From: Isoetes taiwanensis
Lineage: Eukaryota > Streptophyta > Lycopodiopsida > Isoetales > Isoetaceae
NCBI GenBank assembly: GCA_021234155.1
Contig: JAJEKV010000250.1
Location: 477,094-541,093 of the forward strand
Length of the DNA stretch: 64,000 bases
Reading direction: 5' to 3'
The number at the start of each line of letters is the position of its first letter. The first letter of the stretch is position 1. A program made the translations under genes and the position numbers. The notes beneath the pieces are model-generated. The model did not search any database. It saw nothing but the letters and a program-made list of their open reading frames with translations, and was not told the origin of the DNA. This document shows, one piece after another, positions 30,091-41,469 of the stretch.

Positions 30091-32151
30091 TTAGTGCTCA
30101 AATTTAGGTTCCTTTGCGAGCATGTGACACACTTCTTGGCTAGTGGGTCTCTTTGCAGGATCAACCCGAGTGCACAAACAAGCAATTCTCATGGTCAATT
30201 TCATGCGAGCCTTGTCCTTTTCATCTCCCTGGAGGGTAGGATCAATACCCTCTAACTCCCGACCTTCTCGAACAAGTATTCCCATGTGGTCCACAATACT
30301 TAAACCAGAAAAATTAGGATCACTAGGCTCCTTTCCTGACAAAATAACAAAGATGACGACTCCCAGACTAAACACATCACTACTAGTGGTATACTTACAA
30401 GTTTGATAGTATTCAGGAGCCATGTAACCAAAGGTTCCAACAGGGCAAGTGGTAGTGCCATGAGTCTCATCTTGTGGTAACATCCTTGCTATTCCAAAGT
30501 CAGACAAATGGGGATCAAAGTCCTCATCAAGTAGAATATTGCTTGTCTTGAGATCTCGATGGATAATGGAAGTTCCATAGTCATTGTGTAGATAGTTGAG
30601 TCCTGTAGCAATTCCTTTCACAATCTTGTGTCTCAGATCCCACTTTAGATCAAGTGTTCCATCTCTGACCTTTTGAAGGGCATCTGATATGCTACCATGT
30701 TCCATGTACTTGTACACTAAGAGATGAGCGTCGGGCCTTTTCAGATAACCATATAGGGGGACCAGATTCATGTGTCTGATTTGCCCAAATATATCAACCT
30801 CAGGCAATTCCTGGTTCTTGAACCCACGACTAGGGGTAGACCCATGGCTAGGGGCTTCCATTTCATCTTGGATCATTATCCTTTTCACTGCAACCACGAG
30901 ACCATTTTCAAGTCGAGTCCTGTAAACTTGTCCGGAACCACCCTGACCAATAAGCTTCTTATACTGAAGGGCACCATTCTTCTCTAAAAACTTAAGCATT
31001 TTAGGCTGGAGTTCCCTATGGAAAACTCTGGGGCCCTCTGATTTCTTCGATTTGCACCGAATGTATATGCCAAGTCTATAGATCCCACCTAGAAGCAAAC
31101 CAAGCAACAAGCCAGTTGCTATATAGACCCAACATAGAAGCAAACCAAGCAAGAAACCACTTGCTATTCCCAAGTCATCACCAATGTCCCATACCGACCG
31201 TCGAGAAGTTGTAGGGGCTAATGCACGGGAGAGATCTGGAGAAGATGCAGCAATTTCAGCCATCCAGCGCCTAGACCGCGCCATCTGAGCCATCCATCTG
31301 GTGGCACGTGTGGTCTTTGTAGTTCTTCTCAAACGTACTAGTTTTGAGAACAAGTCATAAATTTGGTTTCTTAGAGGATGGGATTGTGAAGGGGATGAAG
31401 CTATGCAGGGGCTGGAAAGTGGCAGTCCACAGAGCCCTGGATTTCCCTCATAAAATCTTCTCTGCTGCACAAATTTCATGCATGGAATTGGACCTTCTAG
31501 CTGGTTTCTAGCCACATTCACACTCCTGATTCTAGAAATTCCTGCCGGAATAGCACCAACCAAGTAGTTATGGCTTACGTCTAGCTCCTCAAGAGCCAAA
31601 TCCCCAATTGTCTCAGGAATTTCGCCCGAAATCCTGTTATCTCCCAAATTAAGCCATACCAAATTAGCACAGGAGCTTATTTCTTGAGGAATGCTTCCAC
31701 TCAGCTGATTATGTGACAGATCCAGAATTTCTAAAGCCGGAAATGCCGTAGGATGAGCAGAAAAGCCCGGCAATTGCCAATGGAAAGGGGCCTTAAACAG
31801 GGCAGCTAGATTTCCAGAAAATGCATTATCAGAAAGAATCAAGTATTGCAAATGAGAAATCTTACCAAGGTGGGCAGAAACAGACCCTTTTAGCCCAAAA
31901 GAGGATAACTCTAGACCGACCACTCTGTTTCCAAGCGAATCATCAAGGCTGCATTTTACGCCGTTCCATTGGCAAGGATTTGTGCCGGAAATCCAGTTTT
32001 GAAGTGCCCCTATTGGGTCTTCTGTAATTCCAGCCTTGAAGGCCAGAAGGGCCGCTTCATCCTCTGCTAATGTTTCTTCTTTTCCGTGTAAACCAGAAAA
32101 CAGAGGCATAAAAAGCATAGCAAAAATCAGGCATTTGTGCGCCATATCCAT
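30091..32151 (-). CDS. LRR receptor-like protein kinase A
   Basis: 686 codons, no intron. Residues 1-23 are a signal peptide (MDMAHKCLIFAMLFMPLF...GLHG). An N-terminal LRR cap with LLAFKAGITEDP and C-x-WNGVKC follows; about five LRRs (LEILDLSHNQLSGSIPQEIS and similar) span residues 75-245, closed by NPGLCGLPLSSPC. A membrane segment lies near 320-365. The kinase domain (about 395-680) has GQGGSGQVY, VAVKR, IIHRDLKTSN, DFGIA and YMAPEYY, so catalytic residues are present. The ligand is unknown. Compared with paralog C it carries a 15-residue repeat within the membrane segment, encoded by a 45-bp tandem duplication at about 31091-31180. It ends PKFEH. The start is the same MDMAHK as in C. It acts at the plasma membrane (family knowledge). 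Confidence 0.93.
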   Translation of the reverse strand: MDMAHKCLIFAMLFMPLFSGLHGKEETLAEDEAALLAFKAGITEDPIGALQNWISGTNPCQWNGVKCSLDDSLGNRVVGLELSSFGLKGSVSAHLGKISHLQYLILSDNAFSGNLAALFKAPFHWQLPGFSAHPTAFPALEILDLSHNQLSGSIPQEISSCANLVWLNLGDNRISGEIPETIGDLALEELDVSHNYLVGAIPAGISRIRSVNVARNQLEGPIPCMKFVQQRRFYEGNPGLCGLPLSSPCIASSPSQSHPLRNQIYDLFSKLVRLRRTTKTTRATRWMAQMARSRRWMAEIAASSPDLSRALAPTTSRRSVWDIGDDLGIASGFLLGLLLCWVYIATGLLLGLLLGGIYRLGIYIRCKSKKSEGPRVFHRELQPKMLKFLEKNGALQYKKLIGQGGSGQVYRTRLENGLVVAVKRIMIQDEMEAPSHGSTPSRGFKNQELPEVDIFGQIRHMNLVPLYGYLKRPDAHLLVYKYMEHGSISDALQKVRDGTLDLKWDLRHKIVKGIATGLNYLHNDYGTSIIHRDLKTSNILLDEDFDPHLSDFGIARMLPQDETHGTTTCPVGTFGYMAPEYYQTCKYTTSSDVFSLGVVIFVILSGKEPSDPNFSGLSIVDHMGILVREGRELEGIDPTLQGDEKDKARMKLTMRIACLCTRVDPAKRPTSQEVCHMLAKEPKFEH

Positions 32152-32383
32152 CCTCTATTCTAAACGCATACTCTATTCTAAACGCCATCCTAAGAATCCA
32201 CAAGTAAAAAATCGGAGTAAAATTCCTCTATATTTTTGTGGACATTCTGATTTTTGGATTTGGTGGGCCCTTGCCCATTTTTGGCGTCAATTGACCATTC
32301 AATGGGAATTGACCATTCACTTGACCATTTAATGGACAAAACAGGCCCTTTCAAACAACCACATTTAAAACAAGGTAGGCTAG
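32152..32383 (-). promoter_or_regulatory. Upstream region of receptor kinase A
   Basis: Homologous to 54540-54781 upstream of paralog C. Both share a TATA-like line (AAATATAGAGG on the minus strand near 32225-32240), repeats of TTGACCATTCAATGG, and CTATTCTAAACGC. About 150 bp of GC-rich leader present before paralog C is missing here, between two CTATTCTAAACGC repeats. Promoter assignment is inference. Confidence 0.4.
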
Positions 32384-32599
32384 GGGTACCTACACACTAA
32401 AGGGTTAAAATTGTTATGTTAAGAAAATTTAACTTAACTAGCAACGCATATGATTTTTGTTAAGGAAATAGTTAAAACGAAGGGGTTAACTTATAACAAC
32501 TTGTTAAAGTTAAATTTAAGATTTAACCCCCTTTCACATTCATTATTGTTTTGTTAATTGTTAACAATGTGTTGACAACCCTACAATTTTATGACGAAA

Positions 32600-32775
32600 A
32601 TTTATTGGGTGCCCCCCTAGGTTTTGTCAAACAAGTCGAGGTCGCGGCGTCGACAGAAGGAGGCCGGAGTTCAGAACGAGGCCGGAGGTCGAGGCCGTCG
32701 ATAGAACAAGGCCGGAGTCGAGGTCGTTGTGGCATCGACTCGAATGCGAACCAGCATCAAAACCGGCGTTGCTAA
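32600..32775 (+). other. GC-rich exon-like stretch inside the transposon
   Basis: A GC-rich segment (GGCCGGAG, GGTCGAGG) in an AT-rich element, followed by CCCG|GTAGAT, a possible donor. The reading frame is Arg/Ser/Gly-rich, with no family recognised. It may be the first exon of the captured or encoded gene continuing at 33298. Confidence 0.3.
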
Positions 32776-32994
32776 ACTCCCGGTAGATATTCCTTTCCTA
32801 TCTAAAATTTCATTGTATTTGACTCCTCGACCATTTGTCAGCCTTTGAACAAAATAACCTAATGATTAGGATGATGCTGGCATGGAGTCAGTCATTTGTC
32901 AGCGAATTTGGGTTGTTTGTAATGCCTCAGTACACTTGCCTTTGAACATATGCTTTTGGACCTGATAACAGAAGATTTGGTGTTGTATAAGCTT

Positions 32995-33345
32995 GGCATT
33001 GGCATGGGCTAATGTCTAAAGTATAAATTGAAGGATTCAGGAATATTCAGAAGGAATATTTGGAGTGTTACATGAAATAGAATTTTTGCTTATACCAACT
33101 ACAATACGGTAAAAATATTGGGACAGGAAGACTAACAATTATTTGCCATAGCAGGTTTTGGCTTTGGTCAGATCTTCATGGCCAGAATGGTAGTAAGGGC
33201 ATGTACAATGCCTCTCCGAAGACCTCAACTACACATGTTCTGCACATATTTTGCACATATAGCTTAGCATTGGCATGGGCTACTGTCTAAAGTATAAGTG
33301 AAGGATTCAGGAATATTCAGAGTGTTGCATGAGATAGCATGTTGG
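32995..33345. repeat. Internal partial duplication in the transposon
   Basis: GGCATGGGCTA(A/C)TGTCTAAAG and the AAGGATTCAGGAATATTCAG line occur at about 33000-33070 and again at 33272-33335. Confidence 0.75.
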
Positions 33346-33549
33346 GTTATACTTTTTGAAGTGCAGCAACAGCTATCAGATTTAATGAAAATACGAATGC
33401 AATTTACAAGGGATTTGGAGATGCAAAGGATGCAGCTACTTATGCAAACACAAGTGGAACTTGCCAAAACAAAGCATGAAAGCATTGACATTGATGCATG
33501 CAATATGAGATCTGTATTACTTTGTTTAAATGAGTTTATTGCCTCTTGA
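33298..33549 (+). CDS. Trihelix/Myb-like protein C-terminal fragment
   Basis: 83-codon frame. Its informative part reads MQFTRDLEMQRMQLLMQTQV followed by ELAKTKH. Such amphipathic (K/R)MQF-x-(K/R)DLE-x-QRMQ-(L/F)-(F/L)-x-x-Q lines are typical of the C-terminal helix of plant trihelix and related Myb/SANT-like proteins. PIF/Harbinger elements carry a Myb/SANT-like ORF beside the transposase, so it may be element-derived; capture of a host trihelix gene is the alternative. The DNA-binding trihelix itself was not found here. The true start is not known. Confidence 0.4.
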   Translation: MKDSGIFRVLHEIACWVILFEVQQQLSDLMKIRMQFTRDLEMQRMQLLMQTQVELAKTKHESIDIDACNMRSVLLCLNEFIAS

Positions 33550-34429
33550 TATTTTGAGCTGCATGTTGAATTGACAATTATAACACAACGATGAAGAATT
33601 TTCTGATGCTTCGTCAGGAACTTGATATGCCCTCTGACACACATCAACAAAGAGAATGTCTTCATTTGGTATTGACTATGATTAACAGTGGCTAACTGTA
33701 ATTTCAAGGTGTATTTGTTACAGTCCAGAAACTTTGCACATGTCAGACCTAGTTGCAACCCAATTGACGGATATATTGCAGTGTTCCATTGTGAATTCTT
33801 CTGTTAAGTCCCTTGTAAAACAAGTATATAGTGTATTGGCTGCTTGGACTATGAGCATATTTGCAAATTGATGACCTGCAGCAAGTGGTAGCTTTCTAGT
33901 GTGACATTGGAAAAATAGCTTTGGCAGATTATCTGACAGCTACTCCCATCCGCACAATAATGAGCATATAATGTGGCGCAACAAGCTACAGGAATGCAGA
34001 CATGGTATCTGTGAGCTAAGAGTATGTGCACAAAGGGCCATGCCAGTATTCGTACGATCAAATAGAGCAGCATTTTTCTATCTGCTACAGAGGTACGGTC
34101 ATCCTTCCTGGAGCAGCTGCTGCAATCAAATCTGCCATCATGACTACCTCTTACATATCTGATAACATTGGCAGCAGCAGGCCAGTTTTCTAATGTTTTT
34201 GTATTTTCTCTTTATCATTGTTCCAAAACCAAGTTTATTTCTGGAATTTGTATTATGTGTACAATAGAATTTATATCAAGTATATACAAACGATCCAGTG
34301 AATGCAATGTTATGCTGGATATAAAGGCTGGTTGTACTATGGATGCACACGTTCTTCTTGTACACGTTCTTCTTGTAAAACTGTTAGTAAATTCTTGGAG
34401 CCAAACGACCATTAACAGTTTGTTCAGAT

Positions 34430-34720
34430 TATGAAATGACCATTAACAGATTAATTTTTATTTTGCAATGTGAAAAGCTTTTTAACAGATTATGTTAAGT
34501 TAAAAACTAACATAACAACTTCAGTGCGAAATTATTTTTAACAAATTCTGTTATCTTAATAAATAACATAACAATCACATGTGTGAAAATCATTTTAACA
34601 GATTTCGTAATGTTAGTAATTAACATAACAGCTAGTGTGAAAGCTCGATAAAAACAACCTTAATTTAGCATAACAAACAATTGGTTATCTTAAAATTTAC
34701 TTTAATTTAACCCCATGGTG
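34430..34720. repeat. Subterminal TTAACA/TGTTA repeats
   Basis: AACAGATT...TGTTA(A/G)...TAACATAACA lines recur about every 60 bases at 34440, 34500, 34560 and 34610. Similar TGTTAA-rich lines lie at 32405-32570 at the other end. Such subterminal motifs often bind transposase. Confidence 0.55.
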
Positions 34721-34731
34721 TGTAAGTACCC

Positions 34732-35997
34732 TAAGTCGTTTCTGATCTCAGTTTTGTTTGCCTTTTAGATAATATTTGTTGAGAAAGCATATTTGATGTG
34801 AACCATTCATTGGTTTACTTAGAAAAACTAAATAGACAAAGAAGGATCATTGAAAAGATATTTAAACGTATCTTCTGGTGATTATTATGTCAAATACTCT
34901 GTCTTCATGCCACCATAGTGGTCTGAGATGATATACAACTCATACTATAAAAACAGGCAGGCAATGGGGGGTTCCATTTTTCTATCATGAGAAAACACGA
35001 TTTACTCCTGATAATCATGGATGTATACTCATAATCCTTTCTCAAGATACCTACGATTGCCTTTGCGAGACCCTGCTATTTCATCCAATACCTGCATGAA
35101 GAGAAGAAGTCATATAATGGCAAACTCAGCTACACGAATAATAGATTACAGTAACTTATTCATAATCAACTACTATCTTTTGCAACATACATGATGCTAT
35201 TGCAAGATGGCAATCAGAGCATGCTTGCATTTTAGTTCTAACCTATCCCATATGCCTTAGACAAATATACTACAGTACTAACTGTAGTACAACATTTCAT
35301 AGCAGTAAAAAGTTTAAGTTCTGCGCATTCATCTAAAAGCCCAAGAAGAAGTTGAATTTCCAGCCCTCAGTCTGGTAGAATTATATAAATATGTATGTAC
35401 AAGTGTGAATGTTTCTACAATTGCAAGAACCTATGATAATCCCTTTAGTTATGCTAGATTCAGGTTCTAGACCATTGTTACCATATCCCCGATGTAGGCT
35501 ACCCGATAGCATTGGTGCAGAATAGCAACATGTAGCTGAAAGAATCAAGCATAGCAGACCATGTTAGAACAGCCACATGTAGGATCATAAGGGATTGACT
35601 GCAATCATGAATCATCATCTATAATAGCGCAATTATAGCAATAATTTCATGATCTGAGCTTATTCATCATGAATTGCTATGTTCTACAAGAAACATGATA
35701 CTCTTGCAAATAACAATCGGAGCACTTGTTCCTCCCAGCATGCTTGCATTTCAGTTATAAATTTTCTTCATCTCACTCATTCCTCCCAGCATGCTTGCAT
35801 TTCAGTTATAAATTTTCTTCATCTGCAATTACGTGTTACGACACTTCACAATAAGAACTTTTAAGTTCTAATCCTTCTTGGTGAGCAAACCTAATATGGC
35901 AAAAGATTGTGTGAACACTGTTTGTTGTAGAAGATAGCAATTGAAATAAACAATGTTCACAAGCTTACCTTGTTGCGAAAATTTGCAAACCAAATTA
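34732..35997. other. Duplicated flank of receptor kinase A
   Basis: Matches 54782-55481 and 60750-60998 (the flank of receptor kinase C, interrupted there by the copia element). Homology stops at AAACCAAATT (35998 here, 60998 there). No gene was recognised. A minus-strand exon-like line near 35050-35090 (after an ATGCAG) is unassigned. Confidence 0.7.
35729..35830. repeat. 51-bp tandem duplication
   Basis: TTCCTCCCAGCATGCTTGCA and the following bases occur twice here but once in the paralogous flank near 60812, so the duplication is specific to this copy. Confidence 0.85.
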
Positions 35998-36438
35998 ATT
36001 TTCGAGCTCTTATGCCGTTTATTCACAGTGAATAATTTGAGCAGAGCTTCTTTGTACGCTCTAGGGATCCTCAAAGGAGAGGCGTTTGTTAGTAGACGAT
36101 ACAAGGATGTTTTGATAGTTGAGCTTCTATATACGTTTTAGGCTTAGTCTTCATATCGGTTGTGCTTCTGTTGCAGAGTTTAACAGAGGGAAATTCTTTT
36201 CGCTGATTGGATGAATAAAGACACTGTATCAATTATGGTTGGTGAGTACTGGTTGGGCTGTGTATAAGCATAGGTGTTAGGGTCGGTTAGTATTAGTTGA
36301 GAGTGTAAACTGGCATGAGTATGGCATCAAAAGTTCATGACAATGTTTAAATAAGAGTGTATATTAGCTATAGGGATTTTGTTGTGTAATGTAGCACAGC
36401 GTTCATGACAATATTTAATTAAGAGTCTATTTTTTTGG

Positions 36439-36463
36439 GTTGCCCCTAGGGGGGCAAACCCTC
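36439..36463. repeat. GGGTTGCCC palindrome 1
   Basis: GGGTTGCCCCTAGGGGGGCAAACCC preceded by a T run. It is similar to 38827-38849 in sequence, preceding T run and following GGCATAT.CTA line, so the two are ends of one repeat family in the same orientation. Confidence 0.45.
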
Positions 36464-38826
36464 GTTTATGTGGGTTTGTGGCATATCCTAAGTATATGCT
36501 GAAATATACCTAGGATATGCTGGTGACTGCTCAAAACCTACTCTTGCCTGTAAACTGGCGGTCGCTATTGTCGCTGCGCAGCTGGTGTGGAAACTGACTA
36601 ACTGGCACCGTGGGCATGTTTCTATGCAAGATCCGGCCTTGCCATTCTTCTAAGCTGGGAGAGCAGAGATGAGCGTCACCAAACTGTGTCCGAAATGGTA
36701 AGTTCCGACCCTTATCTGCCGTAGTATTCAGAACCAACTCAGAACCTTAAGCGTCGTGGCTAACCCCACCCTTTGTTTTCCAGCGACAACATTATGAATC
36801 CCAAGGAGAATAGGGAACAAAGCTGTCTCATGTGGTATTGCCGTCCATTTTTTCTTGCAGCATTTTATGGTGTGTTAGTCCTAGATATAGGAGCTTTTCA
36901 AAGACAGGTACTGCTGGGTTATTATGAATTGCACTTTCTCTTATGGTAGAAAGTGCACTGGAGCAGAAGCAGTGGTTATGTAAATGCTTGGATTTCAGTT
37001 TCTGTTATGGTAGAAAGTGCACATAAAATATCCGTAGAGCTGAAAGGTGTGCAGTCTTTCTTTAGATTGTGTTTTATTGTAAGCAAAGTAGCTTCATATA
37101 CGTTATTTTGGACGACCTCTTTGGCCATTGCTGGAAGCACTGCATCAGATTCTAGAGAGCTCTTGCCTTCTAAGTGAAGAAGAAACAAATTGACTGCGAA
37201 AAATATTAAAGTGCCTTCTGTTATGATTTGAGGGGGATTTGTTATATGGAAGAATTATGTAATATCTGGTATATCATTGGACTATTTGTTATATTTTTTA
37301 CCTCTACAACATACGTATGTTCTGGAAATAAATGTGGACATTCGTGAGTATACAACAAAGTGCTCACAGTAATGGGTATTTGAGGTGTTTAGCCTTTCAG
37401 GATGATAACTTACAAGCTACTCTCCTTTGCACTAGGAAACCTTTGCGCGCTTCCATTACCTGAGCAATCCACATTATTTTTGAAAAATACAGTCAATGGC
37501 TACTCTAAGGAATCCAATTTACGTGGGCTGCTAGTATCATGACACAGACATATGAACTCAAAAAAGTTTGAACAATGGAAATGAGTGATCTTCATAAGAA
37601 CTGCATAATATTTTCCCATGGAATGACTTATAGCATCAAAAATTCCCATGCTTTAATAAATCTGGATCACTGCTGCAGCTAAAATAATAACCATGCAAAG
37701 AGGCTACATAAGAGCTCATTATTGACCTGATCATTGCTGTATTTGAAGATGCACATCTAATGTTGCAAATTCATGTTTTTTATAATTATCAGCATATGTA
37801 GATGTGGATATTAGAAGAGATACGAGGACTCTCTTCAATGCTTGCATCTAGGACTTTAAGGAAATAACCATCTTACAAAAAAAAAAGGTGTGGCTTAAAA
37901 GGTAGTAATATAAATTTTTCGCTACTTCACGACTCGTCCATTTCGAAGCCGCAGCGCCGCCGAGGGAATGTTCTCGAGGGAATATTTCAAGATAAGGAAC
38001 TTTCCCGGACGTAATCCACATTAGGTTGAGATTACATCCCTGCAAAAATTTCCCTGGCTATGGCGAAGATCATACATGGCTTTCTCTTTCTCTGTTTTTC
38101 TAGCTGCTCCGGCGAAGATCTCCCATACAGTTACCTTTAGGGCTTTCTTGATACTGTAAAATTCCAGTTTTTTTATATTTTAAATCTATACAAACCCTTT
38201 TTTTCAAACAAGGGATGGTTTGTAAGGAAGAGCGCGAACAGCGCGTCGTTTCTGCAAGAATTGGTGCAAAGATGCTTTGCAGGCCTGGGCATAGAACTGC
38301 AAATTTGGATCTAGGAATCCAAAGGAGGAGGCTTAGGAGCTGCTGCTGCGGCGATCCAAATGAACAAGGCATTTGCAAATTCTTCAGAAATGCCGGCATA
38401 GCTTCTTAGCCGGCCTTTGTACATAATGTTAAGCTTTGAAGCGTCGGATTCGCGGGCGAAATGGGCAGTGCACAACTCTAGATCCGACCCCCAATCCATT
38501 GAAATGTTGCATCGCCGCTCTGTTTCTGTGGTTGGGTTCTGTGGTTGGTGAAGATCAGAGATGGTTGAAGGAAGCGAGATCAGAGAAGGAAGCTTCAATG
38601 CCAAATCCGACGAAAGATGTGCTAACAAAGAAAATGGTTCACTTAGCGGCGCCGCTGTGGAAATGTCGGAGACAGAATAATGGATTTGAAAAGAGATAAA
38701 AAAAAAAACCAGTAATCTCACCCTAATGTGGATTACAGAACTGCAAATGAATCCGCCTATATAAACTTATAAAGGGAAATATATTTATTTATTACATGCA
38801 AAAAAAGGCCTTACTGTTCACATTTT

Positions 38827-38849
38827 TGGGTTGCCCAAAAGGGCAATCC
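38827..38849. repeat. GGGTTGCCC palindrome 2
   Basis: GGGTTGCCCAAAAGGGCAATC(CC) after a T run; see 36439-36463. Confidence 0.45.
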
Positions 38850-39559
38850 CTAAGGTTGGAGGTGAGGATTGAGGCATATTCTAGAAATGTTGTTACTGTG
38901 AGGTCGAGATTTGAGCTTAGTATGGGATGTGTGAGAATATGCCATATGAACGGCTAGAGATATGGGAAAAAATAAAGATGCTAAAACATCACTAGTTACT
39001 AAACGCAGTCAGATGGAATATGTTGAGGGCCGATAGATGAGAGTACTCGCATGCAAGCGATTTGAAGCAGGTAAGGAGAAAACTTGTGCTTCAGATGAGG
39101 AGTAAAGGTTGCTGATAGGGCCATTTAGGATGCGGGTAATACTGCTTGAGTGATGCAAGATACATTTTGTGCTAAAACAAGTTCTTTCCAGATTGTGCAA
39201 GGCCTCTATTTCGATAGACATGGAGACATGTTATAGAGCTGGATGTTTTGACGTCCATGGCAAATAGCTATTGCTTCTTCGATGTGATGAATCATTGAAA
39301 TGCAAGTATATTATTGAATTAATTGGAAAATTGATTGGGTCAGGCATTTCATAGTTGTTGCAATCTACTAAATTGGGGTTCCTTCTTCTGGAATTGGAGT
39401 GCTTGTTGGGTGGGAGTGACTGGACCAAATTGTAGATTATCCAACAAACTATAAACTGGATATTTCCTTGTCTTGTCTGAAAATCATGAGGCATTAAAAT
39501 GTGTAAAACATCCTATTTGCAATAGTGAATATTTGTCCGGAGAAGGTACACCACTAAGC

Positions 39560-40080
39560 TCTGGACTATTTACTGAAATTGCAAGAGGAGGCAACCAGAT
39601 TAAACGAGGTTACTTTTGTCAATGTTCTATCTGCTTGCGCTCATGCCTTATCTTTTGCAAAAGGGAAGTAGAATATGCTTGCCCGGTGTTTGATAGGGAT
39701 GCGGTATCATGGAATTCTATGGTTATAATTTGCGCTTGGAATAAGCACAAAAAGGAGGCCTTATTCGGGCAAATGCAACTGACATAAATGGATGCACCTC
39801 ACCTCCTCCATGTTTTAAGTATAGGTTTATCTTCCTCAGCTCTTGGCCAGAAGAAGTTAGTGCATGTAATTGCTTTACATTGTACTTGTGGCTATGTATA
39901 CAAAATGGTGGAACATAGATGGTGCATTAGGAAGTCACCGCATGCACATTGTAACACTGGACATGAATGCAAATTGTGGGCACATAGATGGTGCTTGATA
40001 ACCATTTGCCAGGCTGCCTGCACTAGATATTATCTTATGGAATGCAGGGCTTGCCTACTCTTTAGTTTATGGCTTCCATG
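39560..40080 (+). pseudogene. PPR protein fragment (PLS type), frameshifted
   Basis: Three frames carry consecutive PPR pieces. About 39582-39668 reads LNEVTFVNVLSACAHALSFA, the usual EVTFV-x-VLSACAH line. 39670-39787 reads VFDRDAVSWNSMV followed by KEALFGQMQLT, the VFD-x-x-x-x-DVVSWN and EAL-x-LF-x-QM lines. 39790-39890 reads LHVLSIGLSSSALGQKKLVH, the next VLSAC...L-x-QGK-x-VH line. PLS-type PPR proteins bind organellar RNA. Several frameshifts and stops separate the pieces, and only about two and a half repeats remain. Not functional. Confidence 0.6.
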
Positions 40081-40284
40081 CATTTCTAACTGAGGCTAAT
40101 TGTTGCATTTGGTTGCAATGTCAGGAACCTCCTTTCCAAACTTCGTATCCTAGTCTATATGGGCTGCTTTTTTAACATGCCTACATATTGCATTGAAGAT
40201 TACAACAACATCTTGCACCGGGAGTTTTCTTAGTAAACTTTACTTCAAGTCCACTTACTGTCTAATTTCTGCAATACTTCCAAT

Positions 40285-40345
40285 ACAATAGTTGGCCATA
40301 GGCCGATTGGTCTCAGTGGACGATAAAAAAAACTATTCTATTCTA
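40285..40345 (+). mobile_element. LINE 3' end, severely 5'-truncated
   Basis: GGCC(G)ATTGGTCTCAGTGGACG, an A run and CTATTCTATTCTATT. This matches the 3' end of the LINE at 41470-41944 (inverted). Only about 60 bases inserted. Confidence 0.55.
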
Positions 40346-40662
40346 TTGGGGTATCTATGAAAAAAAGAAATGTTTTTTTTCTCATTCTCGTTTCCATTCC
40401 TACTTGTTTTGCATTTGTATTATGCCGTTTTTATTCTTCTGGACTACATTGTACGGGCAGGGTTATAGAACTTTCTTATAACACGTTTGGCATGCAGACA
40501 TTATTTACTTGAGATCCATAACAGATATACATAGAAAGGGTAGTTCCTTTTTTAAAAGCGTTTTCTTGTAGTTAACTTGTTGATATTCATTACTTATTTT
40601 GCTGAAATTCATAATTTCTCAAATTATTTGTGACCTCTCCTATCTCTATACAAATTTCTAGC

Positions 40663-40802
40663 GGGCAACCCACTGTGCGACAGCACCTTGTTTGTTGTGT
40701 AATGTAACACAACCTATTTATTTGTAGGTTTAGGGTTACACTTTCTTCATTATTGATCTCGATTCAAAGTTTGAGAAACAAGATGCTAAAAATGGGTTGC
40801 CC
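40663..40802. mobile_element. 140-bp MITE candidate
   Basis: Flanked by the perfect 11-bp inverted repeat CGGGCAACCCA / TGGGTTGCCCG. The interior is AT-rich and includes TTGTTGTGTAATGTAACACA, which resembles a line near 36379. No target duplication was identified. Confidence 0.4.
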
Positions 40803-41397
40803 GTTGGAAAACCTTTTAATGGGTCGACATCTTCGCACCCTTGTGATGACTATGCAAGTGGCAAGAATAAATTGATATTATATGTGACTTTCATTGTAAT
40901 CATCTTGCAAGTGGTAAAAATCGATCTTGTTATAGTTTCAATTAAAGAGAGTATAGAATGCTATTGCTTTCGTAATTATAGATCCATTATGCATAGATCC
41001 GGACACACTCGTTTAGTAGAGTTAGTATTGGCAATGAATATGAAGTTCGCCATGATTGCGGCTTCATTGCCAGCGTCACCAATTGACATGGTCATGTAAT
41101 GATTTTCAACATAATAGCATGGTTTTTTTAAGAGTGGGAGTTTCAAGAAACTTGGAAAGGAATCAAACTAAAAAGGTCCTAATCAAAGCTAGGTTACACT
41201 CTAGCTCCCAAATTGATGGCACAGCTGCAAGAAATTAATAGAGAAGAAGGACGAGAAGATGCCCAGTTTAACAGTGCCATGCACCGCTGCTTGCTAGCTA
41301 GAAAAAGCAAGATTTTCCACAACGAATTACATGCTAGAAAATGTTACAAAGATGCAACATTAAACAAAGATTCCAAAGAACTTTTTCATGATCTACC
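40803..41397. other. Unassigned sequence
   Basis: A 90-codon plus-strand frame at 41213-41485 overlaps the repeated block starting at 41398 and has no recognised domain. It is probably not a gene. Confidence 0.3.
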
Positions 41398-41469
41398 CAA
41401 GCTAAATAGCAACGATTTGATGATGCTTTTATATATGGATTCATTATGCACAGTCCGAATGCATCAAAA

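Larger units (their letters stand above)
32384..34731. mobile_element. 2.35-kb TIR DNA transposon, PIF/Harbinger-like by ends
   Basis: Ends are inverted repeats: GGGTACCTACACACTAAAGG at the left and GGGTACTTACACACCATGGG read inward from the right (22 of 27 matching). The paralogous flank of receptor kinase C reads GGCTAAGTC without the insert (54782-54784 TAA). Here GGCTAG precedes and TAAGTC follows, so the target duplication is TAA with one change, or TA. A 3-bp TWA duplication with GGG ends fits PIF/Harbinger; TA would fit Tc1/mariner. No DDE transposase was recognised, so it is non-autonomous. Near-terminal TTAACA/TGTTAA repeats lie at both ends. Confidence 0.7.
35998..39559. other. Unassigned sequence, no recognised gene
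   Basis: No family recognised. Noted: the palindromic GGGTTGCCCC...GGGGGGCAAACCC at 36439-36463, a similar GGGTTGCCC...GGGCAATCCC at 38827-38849, a repeated GTTATGGTAGAAAGTGCAC-like line (about 36940-36955 and 37003-37021), and a GC-richer stretch at 38210-38660 with no recognised product. Confidence 0.35.

Noticed and set aside
30143-32332. Plus-strand open frames opposite receptor kinase A (and opposite C at 52353-54582)
   Set aside because: They are antisense shadows of well-supported kinase and LRR coding sequence.
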